Of a stretch of 8,522 nt of DNA, positions 1-6,256 are shown in pieces. Each line of letters opens with the position of its first letter. The first letter of the stretch is position 1. A program made the translations under genes and the position numbers. The stretch is from Gemmatimonadota bacterium. GTDB taxonomy: Bacteria > Latescibacterota > UBA2968 > UBA8231. The stretch lies in contig JAPPEF010000130.1 in assembly GCA_028875335.1 (NCBI GenBank), forward strand, positions 1 to 8,522, in the 5' to 3' direction. Under the pieces are notes generated by a model, which was not told the origin of the DNA, searched no databases, and saw only the letters and a list, made by a program, of their open reading frames with translations.

Positions 1-424
1 ATTTCTTGATCTGCCCCCAAGTCGTCTCCTCAACCGCCGTGTCTGGCGGTGGCAGCGGCGGGGTGCTCTCGGGATCGCCAGGGTGAAACGCCTCGCCTTC
101 TGGATTGTCATCGCCCGCCACCCAAATGCCATCGGGGTCGCCCAACTCCGCGCCATTAGACGCTCCATCGCCGTCGGAATCCAAAGCCGCCAGCTCTGGG
201 CCCCAAATCACGTCACCGGCTGGGCCGGCTGCGGTGAGGAAATTGGTTACAATCTCTACGCCAAATGGATTGAGCGGTGAACCACCGCCAGCCGTGTGGC
301 AGGTGTTACAGCTAACTGCAGAGCCGTTGGGAACCTGCCTTACGCGCTTGCTGCGCGCGGTGGCCTCATCGGCAATCACGCCGCCCAAAAAGAGCACGGC
401 TATCAGCAAAACTCTCAAAGTCAT
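1..424 (-). CDS. Temptin-like secreted protein with a CxxCH haem-type motif (3' end missing)
   Basis: Partial gene of 141 visible codons that runs off the left edge. Residues 1-23 look like a signal peptide: a hydrophobic stretch at 3-18, then an A-T-A site at 21-23. The mature part starts with one C39-N-T-C42-H43 motif, typical of covalent c-type haem. Next come G-G-G-S-P-L-N-P-F-G at 46-55, a calcium-type loop D82-S-D-G-D-G with E93, then E-L-G-D-P and a W followed by an H-P-G-D segment. That order matches the temptin-like domain known from molluscan pheromone proteins and many bacterial secreted proteins; this match is from memory. The C-terminal part is proline-rich (P122-P127) and ends in T-T-W-G-Q-I-K at the edge. 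The start at 424 is chosen because GGAG lies 8 bases upstream; an in-frame ATG at 448 has no such site. It is divergent from the Rieske gene. Haem attachment is inferred; an isolated Cys pair is the alternative. Confidence 0.8.
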   Translation of the reverse strand, partial: MTLRVLLIAVLFLGGVIADEATARSKRVRQVPNGSAVSCNTCHTAGGGSPLNPFGVEIVTNFLTAAGPAGDVIWGPELAALDSDGDGASNGAELGDPDGIWVAGDDNPEGEAFHPGDPESTPPLPPPDTAVEETTWGQIKK

Positions 425-432
425 ACGAAAAT

Positions 433-436
433 CTCC
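433..436 (-). promoter_or_regulatory. Shine-Dalgarno for the temptin-like gene
   Basis: The minus strand reads AAAGGAG, then 8 bases, then ATG at 424. This decides the start: the in-frame ATG 24 bases further upstream, at 448, has no purine-rich site before it. Confidence 0.7.
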
Positions 437-558
437 TTTCCTCGTCATGCGCCGCGAACTATATCTCTTCTCAGAACATGCTCACGCGCAGCCCTACAAG
501 TCAATATATCCTCTCGCCTCACACCGCCAAATCGCGCATATTTAAAAGTCCATTCCAC

Positions 559-564
559 AGGAGG
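559..564 (+). promoter_or_regulatory. Shine-Dalgarno for the Rieske gene
   Basis: A perfect AGGAGG sits 8 bases before the ATG at 573. It fixes that start and predicts efficient translation initiation. Confidence 0.85.
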
Positions 565-572
565 CAACGCTC

Positions 573-2393
573 ATGTCTACCGCTCAACGTCTCGATCTAA
601 GCGAAGTGCGGCCGCAGATTGACGTCGATCCAACGACTTGCGTCTATCACCAGCTCGCACCGGCCAGTGAATTTGCCGAAGGCGAGGGCCGCCCCTTTAC
701 CATTGACGGCATTCACCTCGCAGTCTTTCTCTACGAAGGGTCCTTCCACGCCGTTGACAATCGCTGTCCGCACATGGGCTACCCCATGTCCAAAGGCAGC
801 ATCCGCGACGGAGTGCTGATCTGCCACTGGCACCACTGGGAATTCGACCTAAAGACCGGCGGCTGCCTGCTGACTTCGGGCGACGACCTAAAAGCCTTCC
901 CCGTCGAAGTCCGCGACGACGGCTACGCGTGGGTCGGCATCCCACCCGGCGAGAAGGAAGAGGCCCGCCTGCGGCTCGTGGCTCGCGGCAAGCGCGCACT
1001 CGAACAGGGGCTTAAAGACCGCAGTTCCTTCCTCATCGCCAAAGCGGTCGCCGCGCTTCGCCAGACAGGTGCCACCCCACAGGAAATCATCCAACAGGGC
1101 CTCTATTACGGTGCCCACAAAACCAGCGAAGGCTGGTCGTCGGGCGTCGCCATCCTAACCCTCGCGGCAAACATGTGGGACGACATTGCCGAGGCCGATC
1201 AAAACCTCTTTCTCGTCCACGGTTTGACCCAGATTTCGCGGCGCACCTCCGGCTCGTCGCGCCGCCAGCGCTTCCCCTTTCCCCGCAGCAATGACGACCA
1301 AGACTTGGCCACGCTCAAGCGCTGGTTTCGCACCTTTGTCGATCAGCGACACCACGGCGCGGCCGAGCGCATCTTGCTCACCCTGCACGACCGCGACTGC
1401 GGCAAGGAAACTCTCGCGGACTTCGTCTTCACCGCGGCCACAGATTTCTACTTTACCGGCGACGGGCACGCCCTTGACTTTGCCAACAAGATGTTCGAGG
1501 CCCTCGACTACGTGGAATGGGTCGGCGCGCATGAAATCCTCCGCCCGATCGCCGTCGATCTGGTGAGCCGCACCCGCCACGAAGAGACCTCGCGCTGGGC
1601 CGACAGCTTGCCGCACTTGGAAAACATCTTCACGCGCCTAGACGAGATCTGGGAAGACAATCAGCGCAACGAAGCGGCCCTCGACGTCTCCGAGTTCACC
1701 CAAGTCATGCTCGGCGACGACTTTGAACCCATTCTCACCCGCGTCGAAGAGGCCCTGAGCGCTGGCGTGCCACCGACCCAACTCTGCCGCGCCATGACCT
1801 ATGCCAGCGCATTGCGCACGCTGCGCTTCCACCTCAAAAACGAGGGCGACTGGCACGACGTGGCCAACATTTATTCCTACGCCCACGCACTCTACTGCAC
1901 CTTCCACTACGCCGCCAACAAAGAGCTGTTGCGCGCCATCTTCCACGGCGCGGTTTTCCTCACCTACCTGCGCTGGCTCAACATGCCCTCCGCCCGCGTC
2001 CCACGGCACGGACAGAAGCTCGACGAGCACTTCGCCTCCAGCGAGGCCATGCTCAAGCGCCTCGGCGAATTGGCCGATTTCCAAAAGGTCTTCGAGGCCG
2101 AAATCCTCGTCAGCCAGTACCTCGAAGAAGGACGCGACGTCGCCAAGCTCCGCCACGCCTTGGCCCACATCATGCTCCGCGAAGACGCCGAGCTGCACAT
2201 GTTCCAAGTGCTCGAAGCCGCGTTCCGGCACTACGACTTGAGCGACGACCCCGAGGAAAAGCGCGTCCACCTGTTGGCGGCGACCCGCTACATCACCGCG
2301 CAAAAGGTGATGAAAAACATCCTCTGGGCCACGGAAAACGCCGAGCGGCTCCAGCGCGGCGAACTCCTCAGCGAGCGAGAAGACGACGATTGA
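573..2393 (+). CDS. Rieske [2Fe-2S] protein fused to a large helical domain of unknown function
   Basis: 606 residues with no signal peptide or membrane segment, so probably cytoplasmic. Residues about 22-125 form a Rieske domain. Its cluster ligands C65-P-H67 and C84-H-W-H87 are spaced as in ferredoxin-type Rieske proteins (C-x-H, 16 residues, C-x2-H), and G-x-L-I-C-H-W-H-H-W-E-F-D is classic. Residues about 140-606 are predicted mostly helical and match no catalytic domain I can name. Landmarks are Y178-Y179-G180 with H182, W202-D-D, L-V-H216-G, A-A-T-D291-F-Y with G-H299-A-L-D-F, a conserved-looking G-D-W-H428 with Y-A-H438, H445, H458, and E-L-H542-M-F. I recall actinobacterial and chloroflexal Rieske proteins with the same tail, so this is a known but functionally unassigned family. 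It does not look like a ring-hydroxylating oxygenase alpha subunit, because the D-x2-H-x4-H iron motif is absent. The Rieske part likely passes electrons to, or senses redox state for, the helical part (inference). Confidence 0.93.
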   Translation: MSTAQRLDLSEVRPQIDVDPTTCVYHQLAPASEFAEGEGRPFTIDGIHLAVFLYEGSFHAVDNRCPHMGYPMSKGSIRDGVLICHWHHWEFDLKTGGCLLTSGDDLKAFPVEVRDDGYAWVGIPPGEKEEARLRLVARGKRALEQGLKDRSSFLIAKAVAALRQTGATPQEIIQQGLYYGAHKTSEGWSSGVAILTLAANMWDDIAEADQNLFLVHGLTQISRRTSGSSRRQRFPFPRSNDDQDLATLKRWFRTFVDQRHHGAAERILLTLHDRDCGKETLADFVFTAATDFYFTGDGHALDFANKMFEALDYVEWVGAHEILRPIAVDLVSRTRHEETSRWADSLPHLENIFTRLDEIWEDNQRNEAALDVSEFTQVMLGDDFEPILTRVEEALSAGVPPTQLCRAMTYASALRTLRFHLKNEGDWHDVANIYSYAHALYCTFHYAANKELLRAIFHGAVFLTYLRWLNMPSARVPRHGQKLDEHFASSEAMLKRLGELADFQKVFEAEILVSQYLEEGRDVAKLRHALAHIMLREDAELHMFQVLEAAFRHYDLSDDPEEKRVHLLAATRYITAQKVMKNILWATENAERLQRGELLSEREDDD

Positions 2394-2399
2394 GGAGCC

Positions 2400-5300
2400 T
2401 TACTCCGCTGACCGCCAAGCCGCCACCCGCAGCTTCCACTCCTCGACCGCGCAGTAGAGCACCGGCACAACCGGCGCGGTCAGCACTACCGCCATCATGC
2501 CGCCGAAGGTGGGAATAGCCATCGGCAGCATGAGGTCTGCGCCGCGCCCACTCGCCGTCAGCACGGGGACCAGTGCCAAGATCGTGGTAGCCGCGGTCAT
2601 CAGGCAGGGGCGGATCCGCCGCACCCCAGCGGCGAGCGCCGCGCGGCGCATCGCCTCAACAGTCTCTGGCTTTTGCTCGCGGAAGAGTTGGCGCAGATAA
2701 GTCGCCACGATCACGCCGTTGTCCGAGGCAATGCCAAATAGCGCGAGAAAACCCACCCACACCGCCACGCTCAAGTTCAGCGGACGGACGTGGAAGAGGT
2801 CGCGCATCTGTGTGCCGAAGACGGAGAAATCCAAAAACCATTCCTGCCCGTAGAGCCACAGCATGGCGAAGCCACCGGCCCAAGCCACCGCAACCCCAGA
2901 AAAGACCATCAGAGCTGTGGCGGCGTTGCCAAACTGGAAATAGAGAATGAGAAAAATAATCGCCAGCGCGAGCGGCAGCAGCACATTGAGCTTCTTCTGC
3001 GCTCGCAGTTGGTTTTCGTAACTACCGGCAAAGGTGTAGCTGACGCCGGTCTCCAACACCAAATCGCCGCTGGTCCTTTTGCTTTCCAAATACTCTCGGC
3101 ACGCTTCCACCACATCGACTTCCGCGTACCCCGGCTTCTTGTCGAAGAGCACGTAGCCTAGCAAAAACGTATCCTCGCTCTTGATGACCTGGGGGCCGCG
3201 CACGTAGCGAATCTCGGCCAACTCGCCCAAGGGGATCTGCGCCCCGTCCGGTGCTGGCACCAGAATGCGCACCAGTTCCTCGACACTATCGCGCAGTTCG
3301 CGCATGTAGCGCACCCGCACGGGATAGCGCTCGCGCCCTTCTACCGTAGTAGTAACCAGCTTGCCCCCGATGGCGATCTCAATTACGTCCTGCACCTTCT
3401 GCAGGGCGATGCCGTGGCGGGCAATGGCCTCGCGGTCGATGTGGATCTCCAAGTAGGGCTTGCCGACGATGCGGTCGGCGTTGACGGTCGCCGCCTCTAC
3501 CGAAGGCACTTTCTTGAGCAAGCGCTCTATCTCCAAACCGGCGCGCTCAATGGCCTCCAAACTCGGTCCTTTGATCTCAACGCCCATGGGCGCGCGCATC
3601 CCGCTCTGCAACATGACAAGCCGCGCGGCAATCGGCTGCAACTTTGGTGCCGAGGTCGAACCGGGGATTTGGCCAGCCCGAGCGATCTCCGCCCATATAT
3701 CGTCGGGGCTCTGTATCCCCGGCCAAGCGGCGCGGCCCGGATTGAGCGCAGGATCCAAAGGCGGACGCCACAAGCGAAAAGGCCGCCCAGCAGCGTCGGG
3801 CACGAGGCGACCAGTATCGTCGCGTAGATAGCGGCCCTGTACCTTGTAGGGATCGCCATCGGGAGCAAACGAAGGTGAGCCATCGGAGTCGCGGAACAGA
3901 TCCGTGGCGTGCTCGTCAAAAGCGAACAATCGGTGGCGGCCATCCTCGTCGGTGAGGTACTCCGCGCGATAATTGATCACAGTCTCAATCATGGAAATCG
4001 GAGCAGGGTCCAGCGGCGACTCCGCCCGTCCTAACTTCCCCACTGCGGACTCCACTTCTGGTATCTGCGAAATGGCCGCGTTTTGCTTCTGCAGGACGTC
4101 GAGCACTTCGCCGATGGAGGCGTGCGGCATAGTCGTCGGCATCCACAGGAACGAACCTTCGTCGAGAGGCGGCATAAACTCTTTGCCCAATCCGGGCAGG
4201 GCCTCGTCGAGGGCCGCAAAGGGCGCTGAATGGCGTAAAGAGGGCGGCACAAAACCGAAGACGCGGGCAAAACCCAGCCACGCGGACGCGCCCGCCAGCG
4301 TCAGCAACAAGGGAAAAAGCAGGGCCAACCCCTTGTGATCCAGACACCACCGGAGCACGCGGGGGAAGACATGTTGCAAGGCGCGAAAAAGCGCCAACAG
4401 GCCGCCAATCAATCCAGCAGCGAAGAGAAAATTGCGCCATCCACCCTTTTCCGGTCCCAAGGGCAACCAGTGTTCCGCCAGCACGACTACTACTCCGATA
4501 GCCGCAGCGGCCACCATACCCCGCGCCACCCACAAACGCACCCGCTCCGGTACGCGAGCGGCAAGCAGGTGATACGTCCCAATAGCTATCAGCAGCAGAC
4601 CAACCCACCACGACAGCACAAGGGCCACCCCGATGCCAAAGACCGCCCACAGACTAGGTGCCCACCGCCCCAATCGCGTGCCAAACGCGCAGTGCGCTAA
4701 GGCCGGCAAGGCCGTCAGCGACAGCCACACCGCAGCCAACAGCGCAAAGGTCTTGGTAAAGGCTAACGGCGCGAAGAGCTTGCCTTCGGCCCCTTGCATG
4801 GCGAAGACGGGCAAAAAACCTACCACTGTGGTGAGCACAGCCGTTAGCACGGCACCGCCGACCTCGCGCGTGGCGCGGAAGACCACTTCGAAACGGTCAT
4901 CCTCTGCGTCTGCATCCTCTAAGTGCTTGAGGATGTTCTCGCTGATGACAATGCCCATATCGACCATAGTGCCGATGGCGATGGCAATGCCGGAGAGGGC
5001 GACTATGTTGGCGTCAATGCCAAAGACCTTCATCGCGGCGAAGCAGGCGAGCACGGCCAGCGGCAACAGCCCGGAGACCAGCATGGCCCCGCGCAAATTC
5101 ATCACCAGCGCCAGCACCACGATCACCGTTACCAGCACCTCCTCGCTCAAAGCGCGCTCCAGCGTACCGAGCGTCTCCTCGATCAAACCGGATCGGTCGT
5201 AAAAAGGGATCACCTGCACTTGGCTAACCCGCCCGTCGGGCAAGATTTTCTTGGGCAGACTCGGGGCGATTTCCGCGATCTTAGCCTTGACGCTTTCAAT

Positions 5301-6245
5301 GGCTGCTAGGGGATTGGTTCCGTAGCGCGCCACCACCACGCCGCCGACTACCTCTGCACCTTCCTTGTCCAACGCACCGCGCCGCAGCGCCGGCCCCAGC
5401 GCGACCCGCGCGACGTTTTTGACGTAAATCGGGACGTTGTCCCGCGCCTTAATGACGGCGTTTTCGAGGTCGGCCAAGCCTTTGACAAAGCCAATGCCAC
5501 GAATGACGTATTCGGCTCGATTCAGCTCTACAGTGCGCGCACCTACGTCCCGGTTGGACATGCGCACCGCGTGGAAGACCTCGTCGAGCCGCACTCCGTA
5601 GGCGCGCATCGCGTCTGGGTTGACGTCAATTTGGTATTCCTGCACAAAGCCGCCCACAGAGGCCACCTCGCTGACGCCATCGGCCGCCAGCAGGGCATAG
5701 CGCACCTGCCAGTCCTGAATGCCACGCAACTCGTGCAGATCCCAGCCGCCGGTGGGCGCGCCCTGTTCGTCGCGGCCTTCCAACGTGTACCAGAATACCT
5801 GCCCCAAGGCCGTTGCGTCCGGTCCCAAGGCCGGCTGGACGCCCTCGGGCAGCAGACCTGCCGGTAGGCTGTTGAGCTTTTCGAGGATGCGGGAGCGCGA
5901 CCAATAGAAATCGACTCCTTCGGCAAAAATCACATAGATGCTCGAAAAGCCGAACATCGAAGAGCTGCGGATCGTCTCGACGCCCGGCACGCCCAAAAGC
6001 GCCGTGGTCAGCGGATAGGTCACCTGATCTTCCACGTCTTGCGGCGAGCGTCCGGCCCATTCGCTAAAGACGATTTGCTGGTTTTCGCCGATGTCCGGGA
6101 TCGCATCCACCGGCACCGGGTCGCGCGGTAGCCAATCGAGCTTCCACGCAAAAGGGGCGACGCTGAGGCCCCAACCAACGGTGACGGCGAGCATCAGCAC
6201 GACGACGAGTTTGTGGACTAGGAAAAAGCGGATTAAGCGGTCCAT
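2400..6245 (-). CDS. cusA: CusA-type heavy-metal efflux RND pump, Cu(I)/Ag(I) predicted
   Basis: 1281-residue inner-membrane proton-driven pump of the HAE-RND family; E. coli CusA has about 1047 residues. The N-terminal helix at 9-30 is followed by the family signature around D51-I-G-E-N, V71-E-D-Q-V-T-Y-P-L-T and R-S-S-S-M-F-G. TM4 contains G425-T-M-V-D429 with E436-N. The three periplasmic methionines that bind Cu(I)/Ag(I) in CusA (M573, M623, M672) align to M702, M752 and M878, which argues against a divalent CzcA-type substrate. The extra length lies in a membrane block at about 519-637 and a charged periplasmic insertion at about 761-845; both are typical of a long CusA subfamily I recall from non-proteobacteria. 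The usual TM lysine (E. coli K984) is C1214 and its partner E939 is D1175. It is last in the operon, 9 bases after cusB, and its stop lies 6 bases from that of the convergent Rieske gene. Confidence 0.95.
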   Translation of the reverse strand: MDRLIRFFLVHKLVVVLMLAVTVGWGLSVAPFAWKLDWLPRDPVPVDAIPDIGENQQIVFSEWAGRSPQDVEDQVTYPLTTALLGVPGVETIRSSSMFGFSSIYVIFAEGVDFYWSRSRILEKLNSLPAGLLPEGVQPALGPDATALGQVFWYTLEGRDEQGAPTGGWDLHELRGIQDWQVRYALLAADGVSEVASVGGFVQEYQIDVNPDAMRAYGVRLDEVFHAVRMSNRDVGARTVELNRAEYVIRGIGFVKGLADLENAVIKARDNVPIYVKNVARVALGPALRRGALDKEGAEVVGGVVVARYGTNPLAAIESVKAKIAEIAPSLPKKILPDGRVSQVQVIPFYDRSGLIEETLGTLERALSEEVLVTVIVVLALVMNLRGAMLVSGLLPLAVLACFAAMKVFGIDANIVALSGIAIAIGTMVDMGIVISENILKHLEDADAEDDRFEVVFRATREVGGAVLTAVLTTVVGFLPVFAMQGAEGKLFAPLAFTKTFALLAAVWLSLTALPALAHCAFGTRLGRWAPSLWAVFGIGVALVLSWWVGLLLIAIGTYHLLAARVPERVRLWVARGMVAAAAIGVVVVLAEHWLPLGPEKGGWRNFLFAAGLIGGLLALFRALQHVFPRVLRWCLDHKGLALLFPLLLTLAGASAWLGFARVFGFVPPSLRHSAPFAALDEALPGLGKEFMPPLDEGSFLWMPTTMPHASIGEVLDVLQKQNAAISQIPEVESAVGKLGRAESPLDPAPISMIETVINYRAEYLTDEDGRHRLFAFDEHATDLFRDSDGSPSFAPDGDPYKVQGRYLRDDTGRLVPDAAGRPFRLWRPPLDPALNPGRAAWPGIQSPDDIWAEIARAGQIPGSTSAPKLQPIAARLVMLQSGMRAPMGVEIKGPSLEAIERAGLEIERLLKKVPSVEAATVNADRIVGKPYLEIHIDREAIARHGIALQKVQDVIEIAIGGKLVTTTVEGRERYPVRVRYMRELRDSVEELVRILVPAPDGAQIPLGELAEIRYVRGPQVIKSEDTFLLGYVLFDKKPGYAEVDVVEACREYLESKRTSGDLVLETGVSYTFAGSYENQLRAQKKLNVLLPLALAIIFLILYFQFGNAATALMVFSGVAVAWAGGFAMLWLYGQEWFLDFSVFGTQMRDLFHVRPLNLSVAVWVGFLALFGIASDNGVIVATYLRQLFREQKPETVEAMRRAALAAGVRRIRPCLMTAATTILALVPVLTASGRGADLMLPMAIPTFGGMMAVVLTAPVVPVLYCAVEEWKLRVAAWRSAE

Positions 6246-6250
6246 TGTAG

Positions 6251-6256
6251 CCTCCT
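6251..6256 (-). promoter_or_regulatory. Shine-Dalgarno for cusA, overlapping the cusB stop
   Basis: The minus strand reads TAGGAGG, then 5 bases, then ATG. The last two bases of the cusB TAG stop are the first two of AGGAGG, so terminating ribosomes clear the site just as cusA initiation is needed. This suggests coupled translation. Confidence 0.8.

Larger units (their letters stand above)
425..572. promoter_or_regulatory. Divergent intergenic region between temptin-like and Rieske genes
   Basis: This 148-base gap is the only sizeable non-coding stretch, and it must contain the promoters of both flanking genes. It is more AT-rich than the coding DNA, with ATATA-type patches near 460-465, 503-509 and 538-547. 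On the minus strand TATAGT at 458-463 is one mismatch from a -10 box and would give a leader of about 27 bases, but I see no matching -35 box. On the plus strand TATATC (505-510) and TATTTA (539-544) also lack a -35 partner. The host's sigma factor preference is unknown, so none of these is called as a promoter. I see no strong operator palindrome. Confidence 0.55.

Noticed and set aside
474..483. Imperfect palindrome GAACATGCTC in the divergent region as an operator
   Set aside because: Only 8 of 10 bases are symmetric and the symmetry does not extend outward, so it is indistinguishable from chance.
105..545. 146-codon plus-strand open frame at the left edge
   Set aside because: It overlaps the minus-strand temptin-like gene and the intergenic region. 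Its S/P-rich sequence has no motif, while the minus frame has a signal peptide, CxxCH and a calcium loop.
1638..2303. 221-codon minus-strand open frame antisense to the Rieske gene
   Set aside because: It lies entirely opposite a clearly conserved protein. Its sequence is low-complexity (V-, G-, E- and A-rich) with no domain, as expected for a frame shadow in GC-rich DNA.
573..2393. Rieske gene as a ring-hydroxylating oxygenase alpha subunit or cytochrome bc-type Rieske subunit
   Set aside because: No D-x2-H-x4-H mononuclear iron motif is visible after the Rieske domain. There is also no N-terminal membrane anchor or Tat signal, as a bc-type subunit would have.
2394..2406. GGAG-CCTTA-CTCC mini-hairpin across the convergent stop codons
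   Set aside because: The stem is only 4 base pairs and there is no T-run, which is too weak to call a terminator.
2445..2481. Perfect 8-base inverted repeat GACCGCGC/GCGCGGTC with a 21-base loop near the convergent junction
   Set aside because: It lies inside the cusA coding region, has no following T-run on either strand, and repeats of this size are expected by chance several times in GC-rich DNA of this length.
3985..4650. 221-codon minus-strand open frame inside cusA in another frame
   Set aside because: It is R-, G- and A-rich, has no recognisable motif, and the cusA frame shows family-level conservation throughout.
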